A DNA stretch of 64,000 bases from Corynebacterium jeikeium (GCF_028609885.1 NZ_CP063195.1:124001-188000), one strand, 5' to 3'. Shown: positions 1 to 8,703, counted from the stretch's first letter. Notes: generated from the sequence alone by a model not told the origin. Numbers and translations are program-made.

Positions 1-591
1 GAAGAAGCCGGCTTCCCAGTTAGAGCAGCTAAACAGCGCGAATCGCAGTTCGGAAACATCGGCGCCCTTGGCTGGTGCGGTACGGGTCTTGCCTACCGGG
101 GAAGTCTGGTCCTTGCGAGGGCCGTCGACAGTGATGAAGCGGTAGAAGTAGCCGGTGTAGGGCTTTAGGCCACGGGCTTCTACCTTCACGGTCATGTCGC
201 TGGATGGCTCTGCCTTGGCGGTGCCGGAAGTGACGATCTGGGTGAACTTTTCGTCGCTGGCGACCTCCCACTTCACAGTGGTGGCCTGGCCTCGGCCATC
301 GCCCGGGTAGTCGTTTTCGTTAGAGGTCACGCGAGTCCACAGCAGGACGCTATCCGGGTATGGGTCGCCGGAAGCAACGCCGTGCTGGAAGGCCTGCTTG
401 CCCATCTTCTTGTTGATGGGCGGGTTCGCGGGCTTGGCGGACCCCAGCGGCGCGGCAGAGGCAGTGGAGTTGGCGGCAACGGCGCCGATGCCGACGGCAG
501 CTGCACCAGCGGCGCTGGTCTGTAGAACCTGGCGGCGGGTGAACTGGCCGGACTGGGCCGGGGTGGAATTATCCTGAGGCTTCTTCGTCAT
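1..591 (-). CDS. phoD: PhoD-like alkaline phosphatase, N-terminal part (runs off window)
   Basis: Only the first 197 codons are in the window; the frame is open to base 1. The start ATG at 591 opens a Tat signal peptide with the twin-arginine stretch TRRQVLQTSAAGAAAVG near residue 23 and a likely cut after AANSTASA. The mature part has the PhoD N-terminal pattern: FQHGVASGDPYPDSVLLWTR, a fibronectin-like PYTGYFYRF segment and FALFSCSNWEAGFF, where the Cys belongs to the metal site in this family. PhoD enzymes are secreted Ca/Fe-dependent phosphodiesterases/monoesterases used to scavenge phosphate. The metal ligands further downstream cannot be checked because the gene is cut. A second phosphatase family, PhoX, is encoded at 44.5 kb. 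Confidence 0.88.
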   Translation of the reverse strand, partial: MTKKPQDNSTPAQSGQFTRRQVLQTSAAGAAAVGIGAVAANSTASAAPLGSAKPANPPINKKMGKQAFQHGVASGDPYPDSVLLWTRVTSNENDYPGDGRGQATTVKWEVASDEKFTQIVTSGTAKAEPSSDMTVKVEARGLKPYTGYFYRFITVDGPRKDQTSPVGKTRTAPAKGADVSELRFALFSCSNWEAGFF

Positions 592-661
592 AGCCCAATA
601 AAACCACGCGCAAACGGGTTTCGCTGGGCAAGTTCCCCCCAGCTTGAGCTAGCTCGAGTGC

Positions 662-1288
662 CTACTTGCGCTTGGCCTTAATCTGGGCCTCTACCAGATC
701 CAGTTCATTGGATACGGAGCGCAGCACTCGCTTTGCCTGACCTTCGCTCATGGACCGGGAGTTCTCAACGGCCGTGTCTAGGTCGTCCATACGCTCGGAG
801 ATGTCCTTGGCGAAGCCGGTAGGCACGCCGTCATCCAAAGACCTACGGATCTTCTTGATACGCGCTTGCTGCAGGCCGCCATCGCCCGGGAACTGCGCGG
901 TTGCCTGGGTGGCCAGGCCGCTGCGGCGGGCCGCAGAGCTATTAGATGCCTCCTGCAGGGCAGTCATGCCACGGTAGAACAGCGGGATGGCAAAAGGTGC
1001 GGCAACGCGGGCGGCGCCAGCGACCTTCAGTACGTTCTTGGAGTTGAAACGACCGGCCTTGATCTGCTCCAGCGAGGCCTTCGCCATCTTCTCGTTGTGC
1101 TTGCGCTGCGCCTTGAGTTCCTTGGCATCCAACTTGCGTACCTGCTTGGCCGTCTTGCGCAGGTAGGCCTCCTTGCGCTTCTCCAGCTTCGAGTCGGCCT
1201 TTACCTGTGCCTTGGCGCGAACCTTCGCTGCCTTCTCGATGGCCTTCTTTTCCTGACGGCGCTTGCGCATACCGCTGAGCAGTCCCAT
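662..1288 (-). CDS. DUF6474 family protein
   Basis: A 208-residue basic protein. The first about 75 residues are a very Lys/Arg/Ala-rich helical, probably coiled-coil segment. A short hydrophobic stretch (VAAPFAIPLFYRGMTAL, about residues 94-110) follows, then a charged helical C-terminus ending in KAKRK. This architecture fits the corynebacterial DUF6474 family, whose function is unknown. The hydrophobic patch could be a single membrane-associated helix. It lies 70 bp upstream of the PhoD gene on the same strand and is divergent from the nuclease gene on the other side. Confidence 0.75.
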   Translation of the reverse strand: MGLLSGMRKRRQEKKAIEKAAKVRAKAQVKADSKLEKRKEAYLRKTAKQVRKLDAKELKAQRKHNEKMAKASLEQIKAGRFNSKNVLKVAGAARVAAPFAIPLFYRGMTALQEASNSSAARRSGLATQATAQFPGDGGLQQARIKKIRRSLDDGVPTGFAKDISERMDDLDTAVENSRSMSEGQAKRVLRSVSNELDLVEAQIKAKRK

Positions 1289-1461
1289 GTCACTCCGATG
1301 CGAATTGATCTGTCTTGATCTGTCTTACTGTTCAACCAGATTACTTAAGAAACATCTTTACTGTACTTGCTTCACTGTACTCCGACACCCCGAGGCAGAA
1401 GCTCAACCCTTTAGGGAGGCGCGCAGCCAGCCTCAGGGACGCGCTAGGCTTAGAAACTATT

Positions 1462-3144
1462 GTGAGTGTGAGCCTGCCTGAAGATCTTCCGCCGCTCGGC
1501 CCTAGCGACCTCGTGGGCTGCCGCCACCGTGCGGTACTGCGGCGTCATCAGAATCGGCGCTCCACAGAACAGCAGGAACCACCTGTTGCCCCGCGCATCC
1601 ATACCGCGCAGGATCTCGAGGCCTACGTGGAGTCCGTTCAGCACAAAGCCACCGCGGCGCTCCGCCGGGAACAGGTGTTTCGCTGTCTGCCGAGTAGGCC
1701 GCGGATGGGCGACAAAGTGTTCCCCACCAGGGTGGATATCGACCCTAGCGAGCCCGACACAGCCGTTGAGCAGACCTTGGAGGCACTGGCTTCGGGCGCT
1801 CGCCTGATCACCCGTCCCGTGTTGGCCGAAGGTCCTTTCCGGGTGGAGCTGGACCTGCTGGTTCGCGCGGACCTTGGCAAGGGGGTCGACGAGTTTATGC
1901 AGTACACCCCTGTCGCCATCTCCTCGCACTCCGTGGCACGTCGCGCGCGGGCTACGCAGCTGGCGGACTGTCGAGTGGCGGACATAGGTGCGCTGGGCTT
2001 GGCCGTGCCGGCGCCTATCGACTTCCGCCACCGCGCTGCCGCCGGAGACGCCCAAAAAGTGGCCATTGCCCACGTTGTGCTGCGGAAGTGGGGCTTTGCC
2101 GCCAGCGCCGTCGCGCTGATCGGGCGCGCCGGGCCGGGTAGGCCTCGTTGCTTCTTTTTTGACGCCCCCTCTGTCCTCCCCGGCCTGCAGGCCGCGTTGG
2201 AGGAACCGATCCCGACCGAGCCACGCAGAATCAAGGAATGCCAGACCTGCGAGTTTCATAATCACTGCCGGGCCCAATTGCTGCAAAGCCAGGAGATCAG
2301 CCTGCTGCTGCCGGGGGACAAGGCCCGCAAGTGGCGGGAAAAAGGGATAGAAACTCTGCCGCAGCTGGCGGCCTCCGGTAACGGGGAACAGTCAGAGCTG
2401 GCACAGGCCTGGATGGACGGGCAAGTGGCCCTTCGCCGCCCGAAGAAAAACTGGCTGGAGCAGCCGGAGCTTTGGGGCGGTAGCGCGCGGAACGCCGCCG
2501 GGGCCTTGCGCGACTGGGTGGAGATCGACGTGGACATGGAGGCCCACCCCAACCGTGGCACTTTCCTTTGGGGTACTTTCGACGGCTCGCGCTACATCGG
2601 GTTTGGGGATTTCAGCCGGGACGGCGATGAAGGCCAACACGTCGCCGAGTTCTGGCACTGGCTGCAATTGCAGAAGGATCGCGCTCTGGAGAAAGGAAAG
2701 AACTTCCAGGTGTGGGTGTATGCCGCGCAGGGGGAAAACTACTGGCTGCGCCATGCCGCCGAGCGTTACGGCGGGCACCGTTACGAGGTCGCGGGCACCA
2801 ACGTGAAGGTGACCATGCCCACGTTGGAGGAGGTGAATGCCTTCATCGCCTCCGAGCACTGGTGCGATTGCTTCGGCCTGGTGAAGAAGGCGCTGGCGCC
2901 CACGGACTCGCTGGGGCTAAAGACGGTGGCGCCGCTGGCGGGATTCGAGTTCAGCCAGGCGGGCATCAACGGCAAGGCAGCGGTGGAACTATTTGAGCAG
3001 GCCATCGGCGGATCCCGCACCACGGCGCAGGCGGCCAGGCGTAAGCTGGAGCGCTACAACGCCGACGACTGCGTGGCGACCTCGGCGGTTCGCGCCTGGC
3101 TGCGCCGGGGCGCGCCGGGCCTGCGGGAACTGCGGCGTCAATAA
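1462..3144 (+). CDS. TM0106-type RecB-like putative nuclease
   Basis: About 560 residues. The N-terminal half is a PD-(D/E)XK, RecB-like region with a Cys cluster KECQTCEFHNHC that resembles the 4Fe-4S cysteines of RecB/Cas4-type nucleases. The C-terminal half looks like a predicted RNase H-like domain (EIDVDMEAHPNRGTFLWG, ending YNADDCVAT). This two-domain layout is that of the TM0106 family; its substrate is not established. The reading frame is open from 1315, but the sequence before VSVSLPEDLPPLGPSDLVG looks non-coding, so GTG at 1462 or 1468 is preferred. The last codons and stop (cgt caa taa) coincide with a copy of the GGCGTCA word. msrA starts 15 bp downstream, so the two are probably cotranscribed. 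Confidence 0.75.
   Translation: MSVSLPEDLPPLGPSDLVGCRHRAVLRRHQNRRSTEQQEPPVAPRIHTAQDLEAYVESVQHKATAALRREQVFRCLPSRPRMGDKVFPTRVDIDPSEPDTAVEQTLEALASGARLITRPVLAEGPFRVELDLLVRADLGKGVDEFMQYTPVAISSHSVARRARATQLADCRVADIGALGLAVPAPIDFRHRAAAGDAQKVAIAHVVLRKWGFAASAVALIGRAGPGRPRCFFFDAPSVLPGLQAALEEPIPTEPRRIKECQTCEFHNHCRAQLLQSQEISLLLPGDKARKWREKGIETLPQLAASGNGEQSELAQAWMDGQVALRRPKKNWLEQPELWGGSARNAAGALRDWVEIDVDMEAHPNRGTFLWGTFDGSRYIGFGDFSRDGDEGQHVAEFWHWLQLQKDRALEKGKNFQVWVYAAQGENYWLRHAAERYGGHRYEVAGTNVKVTMPTLEEVNAFIASEHWCDCFGLVKKALAPTDSLGLKTVAPLAGFEFSQAGINGKAAVELFEQAIGGSRTTAQAARRKLERYNADDCVATSAVRAWLRRGAPGLRELRRQ
2150..2170 (-). repeat. GGCGTCA-A-rich word, copy 1
   Basis: On the minus strand this reads GGGGGCGTCAAAAAAGAAG, one of the best matches to the recurring word. 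It lies inside the nuclease gene, where it encodes CFFFDAP between the two domains. Confidence 0.7.
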
Positions 3145-3150
3145 GAAAGA
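3132..3150 (+). repeat. GGCGTCA-A-rich word, copy 2
   Basis: Reads GGCGTCAATAAGAAAG. It spans the last two codons and the stop of the nuclease gene and the Shine-Dalgarno region of msrA. Confidence 0.7.
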
Positions 3151-3159
3151 GGACAAGGC

Positions 3160-3888
3160 ATGACGAACTTCTTCGACCGCATTATGGCACTCAACAGCAA
3201 AGGACCGTACCGGGCCGAAAGAGTCGGGCCGGAGGATGCACTGAAGGGCGGACGGACGCCCGTACTGGAGAATCCGCAGCCGAACGTAGTTCTGGGAACG
3301 CCACTGACCGGCCTGGAGGATAGCTATTGGGCCGAGGCCGATGGGCTAGAGCAACCCGCGCAAATCGTTCTGGGGCTGGGCTGCTTCTGGGGTGTGGAGC
3401 GCATGTTCTGGGGCGTGGACGGAGTGTGGGGAACCTCCGTAGGCTACGCCGGTGGCTACACCCCAAACCCCACCTACCGCGAGGTCTGCACCGGGCGGAC
3501 CGGTCATGCGGAGGTGGTGCGGGTTATCTTTGACGCCGCCGCGGTGAGCCTGGAACAACTGCTGCAGATCGCCTTTGAGAACCACGATCCTACGCAGGGG
3601 GACCGGCAGGGCAACGACGTGGGCACGCAATACCGTTCGTGTGTGTACACGCAGGATGCTGAACAGTTGGGACGCGTGCGGCAGGCCATCGCAGGCTGGC
3701 AGCAGCGCTTTAGTGACGCGGGCTTCGGGGAGATCACCACGGAAGTGGCCGAGCTGGCGGACATTGGCGACGGTCAGTACTACCTGGCCGAGGACGAGCA
3801 CCAGCAGTATCTACACAAGAACCCCGGCGGGTATTGCAACCACGGTTCAAATGGCGTGAGTTGCCCCGTCGGGGTGCTGGGGGACTAG
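3160..3888 (+). CDS. msrA: Peptide-methionine (S)-S-oxide reductase
   Basis: 242 residues. It reduces the S-epimer of methionine sulfoxide in oxidised proteins, using thioredoxin. The signature GLGCFWGVERMFW carries the catalytic Cys at about residue 75. Further family motifs are SVGYAGGYTPNPTYREVCTG, GHAEVV and FENHDPTQGDRQGNDVGTQYRS. The C-terminal GGYCNHGSNGVSCPVG supplies likely resolving cysteines. An about 65-residue N-terminal extension before the catalytic domain is normal for actinobacterial MsrA. AAAGAGGACAAGGC precedes the ATG as a ribosome-binding site. It follows the nuclease gene closely and converges on the lipoprotein gene at 3908. Confidence 0.95.
   Translation: MTNFFDRIMALNSKGPYRAERVGPEDALKGGRTPVLENPQPNVVLGTPLTGLEDSYWAEADGLEQPAQIVLGLGCFWGVERMFWGVDGVWGTSVGYAGGYTPNPTYREVCTGRTGHAEVVRVIFDAAAVSLEQLLQIAFENHDPTQGDRQGNDVGTQYRSCVYTQDAEQLGRVRQAIAGWQQRFSDAGFGEITTEVAELADIGDGQYYLAEDEHQQYLHKNPGGYCNHGSNGVSCPVGVLGD
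3522..3540 (-). repeat. GGCGTCA-A-rich word, copy 3 (imperfect)
   Basis: Minus strand reads GGCGGCGTCAAAGATAACC. It is within msrA (VIFDAA) and is a weaker A-run match, so it could be chance codon use. Confidence 0.4.
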
Positions 3889-3907
3889 CGAGCCAGCAAC
3901 TTTGGCT

Positions 3908-4672
3908 CTACTTGGAGAGGTTCTGGTTCGGAATGCGCCCCTCCGGAACGACCTTGCCGCCGTCCCAGCGGAAGGTGACGTCTGAGTAGTACTTGCCAGC
4001 ATTCGCATTGGCATCGCCGGACTCTTGCAGTGCCTCCCAGTCGCGCATGCGCACGGTGACGGAGGAATCCGTGTCGGAAAGGATCTCCGTCTGCTGGATT
4101 GTGTCGGAGCCAACGCCGATGTACTTGCCCTTGTGGAAGAGCATCAGCTGGGTCGCAAACTGGCTATTGCCCTGCTGCGCCTGGGTGATCAGTGCGTAAC
4201 TGAGGTCGTTGCAGGGGTTGTAGTTCGACTGGCCCGTGGGCTTCCAGCCGAACTGGTTCGGCGGCAGCTTGCTGATGTTGTTCGTGATCTCCGGGGAGTT
4301 CGGCTGTTCGGAGCAATCCTTGTTGCCACCGTCAGCGCCAGTACCAGCATCGCCACCTTCGGCATTCTCGCCTTCGGCGGGGTTCGGCGCAGCAGCGTTC
4401 TCGGTGTTTGCCTCCGCTGCTGGGTCGCTGCCTCCCTCTGGCGCTTTGTCCTTGTCGGCGTTTTCGCCGTCCGCGGCTTGGGCGCTGGAGGTTGCGGATG
4501 CAGAGGGAGCGCCCTCATTGTCGTCATTGCTGTCATCACCGCAGGCGGCGGTGCCCAGCAGGAGGCCGGTCAGGGCGACCACGGCGCCAAGCTGGCGGCT
4601 GCGGCGTGTGCCGCGCGTGCTCTGGGGGTCGGGGGAGTGGTTGGAACGGATGGTTCGTACGTGAGCCTTCAT
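3908..4672 (-). CDS. LppP/LprE-family lipoprotein
   Basis: 254 residues. The N-terminus has arginines, a hydrophobic core (LGAVVALTGLLLG) and the lipobox GTAAC, so it should be a lipid-anchored exported protein. A roughly 75-residue Ala/Gly/Asp/Glu-rich linker follows. The folded C-terminal part (CSEQPNSPEITNNISKLPPN ... CNDLSYALITQ ... MLFHKGKYIGVGSDT ... VTFRWDGGKVVPEGRIPN) matches the LppP/LprE family of actinobacterial lipoproteins, for which no biochemical activity is established. Two Cys in the mature domain could form a disulfide. The gene stands alone; the hairpin at 4810 separates it from sodA upstream. Confidence 0.8.
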   Translation of the reverse strand: MKAHVRTIRSNHSPDPQSTRGTRRSRQLGAVVALTGLLLGTAACGDDSNDDNEGAPSASATSSAQAADGENADKDKAPEGGSDPAAEANTENAAAPNPAEGENAEGGDAGTGADGGNKDCSEQPNSPEITNNISKLPPNQFGWKPTGQSNYNPCNDLSYALITQAQQGNSQFATQLMLFHKGKYIGVGSDTIQQTEILSDTDSSVTVRMRDWEALQESGDANANAGKYYSDVTFRWDGGKVVPEGRIPNQNLSK

Positions 4673-4809
4673 TGTTCTTCTCCAATCTCAGGTGGGTGTG
4701 TAGGTGACTTGCGGGCCAGCCGTGTAAAACCCAGTCGAGCGCGTGAGCTGAGTGAGTACTCGTTTAAGGGATCGTTCGTATAGCCCGGAGCGTTTCTAGG
4801 TACGCAAAA

Positions 4810-4854
4810 AGCCCTGTATCAAATGGCCGGAAAACCTCCGGCGGATACAGGGCT
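4810..4854 (-). terminator. Rho-independent terminator of sodA
   Basis: Perfect 11-bp stem AGCCCTGTATC / GATACAGGGCT with an inner small hairpin (GCCGG...CCGGC). On the minus strand it is followed by TTTTTGCG. It lies about 100 bp past the sodA stop. Confidence 0.85.
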
Positions 4855-4913
4855 AGCTCTATTTAGTTTTCAGTGCTAGAAGGCGCTTACAAAGGCGCCC
4901 CTTGAGTCAGCTT

Positions 4914-4968
4914 TACTGCTGGGCTACTACTGAGCTACTGCTGGGCTACTGCTGGGCTATTTCTGGGC
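4914..4968. repeat. 11-bp tandem array (5 units)
   Basis: Five near-identical 11-bp units, consensus TACTGCTGGGC, head to tail. The last unit runs into the final codons of sodA, whose stop is at 4957. The unit length is not a multiple of three, so the array is not a protein repeat. Confidence 0.75.
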
Positions 4969-5559
4969 AGCCTCGTAGCGCTTTGCAACCTCGTCCCAGT
5001 TGAAGACGTTCCAAACAGCCTTTACGTAGTCTGCCTTAACGTTCTTGTACTGCAGGTAGAAAGCGTGCTCCCACATATCCAGCAGCAGCAGCGGGGTCAG
5101 GTTGATGGACAGGTTGCCCTGCTGGTCGGTCATCTGCTCGATAACCAGGCGGCCAGCGATGTGGTCGTAGCCCAGGACTGCCCAGCCGGAGCCCTGCAGG
5201 CCCAGAGCAGCGCCGTTGAAGTGCTCCTGGAATGCCTCGAAGGAGCCGAAGTCGCGGTTGATAGCCTCAGCCAGCTCGCCGGTCGGCTCGCCGCCACCGT
5301 TCGGGGAGAGGTTCTTCCAGAACAGGGAGTGGTTGGTGTGGCCACCCAGGTTGAACGCCAGGTCCTTGGACAGTGCGGTAACTACGCCAGCGATGGAGCC
5401 GTCCTTGCGTGCAGCCTCCAGCTTTTCGAGGGCAGCGTTAGCGCCGTTAACGTAGTTCTGGTGGTGCTTGGTGTGGTGCAGCTCCATGATCTCGCCGGAG
5501 ATGTGGGGCTCCAGAGCGTCGTATGCGTAATCCAGTTCGGGGAGTTCGTACTTAGCCAT
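4957..5559 (-). CDS. sodA: Superoxide dismutase (Mn/Fe type)
   Basis: 200 residues. It disproportionates superoxide. Metal ligands are visible in the usual context: His in MELHHTKHHQNYV, His in GGHTNHSLFWKNLSP, and Asp/His in LLLLDMWEHAFYLQYKN. GSGWAVLGYD and TDQQGNLS are family landmarks, and the Gln there resembles Mn enzymes. The ATG at 5559 is chosen over an upstream in-frame ATG because MAKYELPELDYAYDALEPHI is the normal N-terminus and AAAGGAAC sits 9 bases before it. No signal peptide is seen. It is divergent from ldh across an AT-rich region with an inverted repeat, and ends with a strong terminator. Confidence 0.95.
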   Translation of the reverse strand: MAKYELPELDYAYDALEPHISGEIMELHHTKHHQNYVNGANAALEKLEAARKDGSIAGVVTALSKDLAFNLGGHTNHSLFWKNLSPNGGGEPTGELAEAINRDFGSFEAFQEHFNGAALGLQGSGWAVLGYDHIAGRLVIEQMTDQQGNLSINLTPLLLLDMWEHAFYLQYKNVKADYVKAVWNVFNWDEVAKRYEAAQK

Positions 5560-5620
5560 AGTTTTTAAAGTTCCTTTCACACGTCGGAAGTGCTTATGAC
5601 AACAAGTGTGACGCGAAAAT

Positions 5621-5655
5621 ATAGTTCCTGCAAGGTTTTCTATTAGGAACTTTTT
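5621..5655. promoter_or_regulatory. Inverted repeat in the sodA-ldh intergenic region
   Basis: AGTTCCT at 5623-5629 and AGGAACT at 5645-5651 form a 7-bp inverted repeat (9 bp with one mismatch), with centres 22 bp apart, in AT-rich DNA between the divergent genes. The geometry suits a dimeric regulator binding two adjacent helical faces. The regulator is not identifiable from sequence. Confidence 0.4.
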
Positions 5656-5736
5656 ATTTATTGACGCTATATCTCAAAAGTTCAAACATCAGAAATTCTT
5701 GAGGTGAGCGTGTCTGAGCGTAGCGCTATCCTGGCC

Positions 5737-5754
5737 GTGGGCGTCAAAGAGAAC
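5737..5754 (+). repeat. GGCGTCA-A-rich word, copy 4
   Basis: Reads GTGGGCGTCAAAGAGAAC, in the untranslated region about 40 bp upstream of the ldh start. Confidence 0.65.
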
Positions 5755-5793
5755 GCAGGCACCTACAGGGCAACCAAAAGGAAGAAGGCCACC

Positions 5794-6774
5794 ATGACTG
5801 CTCCACAACCGCACACCATTACACCCCCGACCCCCGGCTCCAAGATCGTGCTCATTGGAGCGGGTGACGTCGGCATCGCCTACGCATACACCCTGGTCAA
5901 TCAAGGTTTGACCGACCACCTGGCAATCATCGACCTGGATGAGCGCAAGACCTGGGGCCACGTACAGGACCTCAACCACGCAGTGCCGTGGTCCCACCAC
6001 AACACCCGCGTGACAGTCGGCACCTACGAGGACTGCCGCGATGCCGCGATGGTCTGCATCTGCGCGGGCGCGGCGCAGAAGCCGGGGGAGACTCGACTGG
6101 ACCTCGTTGCCAAGAACACCGCAATCTTCAAGACGATCGTCGGCGACGTGATGGAACACGGCTTCAACGGTATCTTCCTGGTCGCCAGCAACCCGGTGGA
6201 CATTTTGAGCTACGCGACGTGGAAGTTCTCCGGCATGGACTCCAGCCGCGTGATCGGCTCCGGCACGATTCTGGATACCGCGCGCTTCCGCTATGCGCTG
6301 GGCCGCTACTTCGACCTCGCGCCGACCTCCGTGCACGCCTACGTGATCGGCGAGCATGGAGATACTGAGTTGCCGGTGCTTTCTGCCGGTTCGGTGGCGG
6401 GTACCTCCATCCGCCACCGGCTGGAGAAGATGGGTGAGTCTGCCGACGAGGACGTCGACGAGATCTTCGTGAAGACCCGTGACGCGGCCTACGAAATCAT
6501 CCAGGCCAAGGGCTCCACCAGCTTCGGCATTGGCATGGGGCTGGCTCGCATTACCCAGGCGGTGTTCAGCAACCAGGATGTCGTGCTGCCGATCTCCACC
6601 CTTTTGCAGGGTGAGTACGGTTTCGAGGACATCTACATCGGCACCCCTGCGGTGGTTAACCGCCAGGGTGTGCGCCACGCTGTGGAGCTGCAACTGGATG
6701 CCGAGGAAAAGGAGAGGTTCGACCACTCCGCGAATGTGCTGCGCAAGGTAATGGGCGAGGCCGGGCTGATTTAG
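5794..6774 (+). CDS. ldh: L-lactate dehydrogenase
   Basis: 326 residues. It is the NAD-dependent enzyme interconverting pyruvate and L-lactate. The Rossmann motif is [16 protein letters not shown] and the Asp binding the adenosine ribose is in AIIDLDERK. The catalytic loop has [31 protein letters not shown] follows, and the proton-relay His is in [12 protein letters not shown]. The frame extends 30 codons upstream, but MTAPQPHTI at 5794 is preceded by AAAAGGAAGAAGG and is the expected start. It is divergent from sodA. No clear terminator follows; the next gene on the same strand is 110 bp away. Confidence 0.95.
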   Translation: MTAPQPHTITPPTPGSKIVLIGAGDVGIAYAYTLVNQGLTDHLAIIDLDERKTWGHVQDLNHAVPWSHHNTRVTVGTYEDCRDAAMVCICAGAAQKPGETRLDLVAKNTAIFKTIVGDVMEHGFNGIFLVASNPVDILSYATWKFSGMDSSRVIGSGTILDTARFRYALGRYFDLAPTSVHAYVIGEHGDTELPVLSAGSVAGTSIRHRLEKMGESADEDVDEIFVKTRDAAYEIIQAKGSTSFGIGMGLARITQAVFSNQDVVLPISTLLQGEYGFEDIYIGTPAVVNRQGVRHAVELQLDAEEKERFDHSANVLRKVMGEAGLI

Positions 6775-6884
6775 GCCGGGCGGCTTTAAGCAGCGCTGCA
6801 TTTAAGTAAACAATAAGTGAAACTTGGAGGCTGCGGGGCGTGCGCGGATGCCGGTTGCACGCTGGCGCATTACAAATAGAGGGT

Positions 6885-7796
6885 ATGAGAATCGTCGCCC
6901 ACCGCGGAGCCTCCAAGGAACGCCCAGAACACACCCTGGCAGCCTATGAACTGGCCGAGCAACGAGGCGCGGACGGCTTCGAATGCGACATTCGCCTGAC
7001 CCGCGACGGGGAGCTCGTCTGCCTGCACGACCGCACAATTGACCGGGTGGCGGTGGACAAACCCGCGAAATCCAGTGGTGTGGTCAGCGAGATGACATTG
7101 GCGCAGCTGCGGGAACTGAATGTCGGAACTCCCGAGGAACCCGCGCAGGTGCTTACTCTGCGCGAACTTCTGACCTTCTTTAACGACGTGAACTCCTCGC
7201 GGATCGACGCCAAGCAGGAGCACAGCCAGAGGGCGGAGGCGGCTGGTGCTGAAGAGGGGGCGTCACTAAAGAAAGACATCTTTATCGAGACCAAGCACCC
7301 GAACCGCTACGGCCCCAAGGTCGAGCACGCCCTGCACTACGAACTGCAGCGGGCGCACCTGGCGGAGAGCGCGCATGTGCACCTGATCAGCTTCAGCCCG
7401 CAATCGCTGGTGCGTTTCAAGATGATCAATCCAGCGGTCCACCGTATCCTGTTGCGACGCGAGTACCAGCGGATGCTCAACCCGGGACTGGAGGCACTAC
7501 ATGTTGTGGACGCCCACGGCTTGTCGGTCGCACGTGGTCGGATTCGCCCCGACATTATCGGCCGCTTTGGCGATGGAACCTACGTGTGGACTGCCGACAA
7601 GGAAGACGAGGTGCGGTGGGCGGCGCGCCAGGGCGTGACCTGGCTGGCAACGAACTACCCCGGGCGGGCACGGATGTGGCGCGACAGCGAGCTAGGGCTG
7701 GACAAGCTGGGGCCCGAAAGGTTGAGGGTAGCCAGCGAAACCAGTGCTTCTGCGTTTTCCTTGGTGCAGCCAGGTACAATTAACGACCGTGGCTAA
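6885..7796 (+). CDS. Glycerophosphodiester phosphodiesterase
   Basis: 303 residues. It is predicted to hydrolyse deacylated phospholipids to glycerol-3-phosphate plus an alcohol. GDPD-family residues are plain: MRIVAHRGASKERPEHTLAA at the start, GFECDIRLTRDGELVCLHD (Glu/Asp/His metal and acid-base residues), IFIETKHPNRYG and ISFSPQSLVRF. The ATG at 6885 follows AGAGGGT and puts AHRG at the usual N-terminal place. There is no signal peptide, so it is cytosolic. Residues about 105-128 are a low-complexity insertion (KQEHSQRAEAAGAEEGASLK) not expected in the family; it contains a perfect copy of the GGCGTCA word. The last 8 bases overlap the next gene. Confidence 0.9.
   Translation: MRIVAHRGASKERPEHTLAAYELAEQRGADGFECDIRLTRDGELVCLHDRTIDRVAVDKPAKSSGVVSEMTLAQLRELNVGTPEEPAQVLTLRELLTFFNDVNSSRIDAKQEHSQRAEAAGAEEGASLKKDIFIETKHPNRYGPKVEHALHYELQRAHLAESAHVHLISFSPQSLVRFKMINPAVHRILLRREYQRMLNPGLEALHVVDAHGLSVARGRIRPDIIGRFGDGTYVWTADKEDEVRWAARQGVTWLATNYPGRARMWRDSELGLDKLGPERLRVASETSASAFSLVQPGTINDRG
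7256..7275 (+). repeat. GGCGTCA-A-rich word, copy 5
   Basis: Reads GGGGGCGTCACTAAAGAAAG, close to consensus, inside the low-complexity insertion of the glycerophosphodiesterase (encodes GASLKK). Confidence 0.75.
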
Positions 7797-8703
7797 GAAG
7801 AAAAAGAACCAAGACAACCTGCCCGAGGGCATGAGCCGCCGCCAGGCGAAGCTCGCCGCCCGCGCCGCGGAGCGCGCGAAGCTGCAGAAGGATCCGCGTC
7901 CCTTTGATGGTTTCGCCATGGAGGCCGACCTCATCGCCCTGCAGGAATTCGTCCCCTCGGCGCACTTTGTCGCCGACGTGAAGGACTCTGAGCACAAGAT
8001 CTCCGTCGTTACCGTTCTGCCCGGTGCGGTTGCAGCGCTGCGCCGCTCGGAGGAAGACGGCGGCGAGGCTTTTGTTGCACTGCAGACTCAGCGTCGTGGT
8101 GACAACCCGAACCGCGACCTGGCATACGCCCTGAACTGGGTAAAGCAGGCCGAGCCGGGGCAGTCCTTGGAGGTCGGAGTGGCCGACGGTACCGAGCCCG
8201 CCCTGGCGGACATCCTGAACAAGGATGCAGCCTCGGAGATCACCGTCGCTCAGGACTTCGGCTGGTGGCTGACCGAGGAAAACCGCAACAACCCGCAGAT
8301 TGCTGCTACGCTGCAGCGCGCTAACGACTCCGTGCTGCCCTCTGAGCGTGTGGAGGCGGATATCAAGGGCGCCGCGTGGTGGATCGACCCGTCCGACAAG
8401 GCGCACATCCGCTGGGTTCGCCAGGAGCGTGAGGAGGAGCTGCTGAACGCACTGGCTCGCCTGCACGCCGCTGGTGAACTAAACCTGGGCGAGGGCTCCA
8501 AGTTCGCCGGTGTATTCCGTACTCACGGCATCCTGGTTCCGGTGTGGGACCTGGACCGCAGTCGCGAGGCCGCTTCCTGGAAGGAAGGGCTGGAGGCTCT
8601 GGACTCGAAGATCGAGGAAGCCCTGGCTAAGGATGCTCAACTGACCGCCGATGAGCAGAAGGCTAAGCAGACCATTCAGTCTCGAGAGGTCACCATCCGC
8701 TAG
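7789..8703 (+). CDS. DUF5926 family protein
   Basis: 304 residues starting at GTG 7789 (MAKKKKNQDNLPEGMSRRQA). It overlaps the stop of the preceding phosphodiesterase by 8 bp, which suggests translational coupling. The N-terminus is strongly basic (KKKK, RRQAKLAARAAERAK). The body has no membrane segment or signal peptide. Conserved-looking blocks are EADLIALQEFVPSA, QDFGWWLTEENRNNPQ, AAWWIDPSDKAHIRWVRQER and GVFRTHGILVPVWDL. It matches the actinobacterial DUF5926 family, for which I know no function. A short hairpin follows and the LCP gene converges on it. Confidence 0.8.
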   Translation: MAKKKKNQDNLPEGMSRRQAKLAARAAERAKLQKDPRPFDGFAMEADLIALQEFVPSAHFVADVKDSEHKISVVTVLPGAVAALRRSEEDGGEAFVALQTQRRGDNPNRDLAYALNWVKQAEPGQSLEVGVADGTEPALADILNKDAASEITVAQDFGWWLTEENRNNPQIAATLQRANDSVLPSERVEADIKGAAWWIDPSDKAHIRWVRQEREEELLNALARLHAAGELNLGEGSKFAGVFRTHGILVPVWDLDRSREAASWKEGLEALDSKIEEALAKDAQLTADEQKAKQTIQSREVTIR

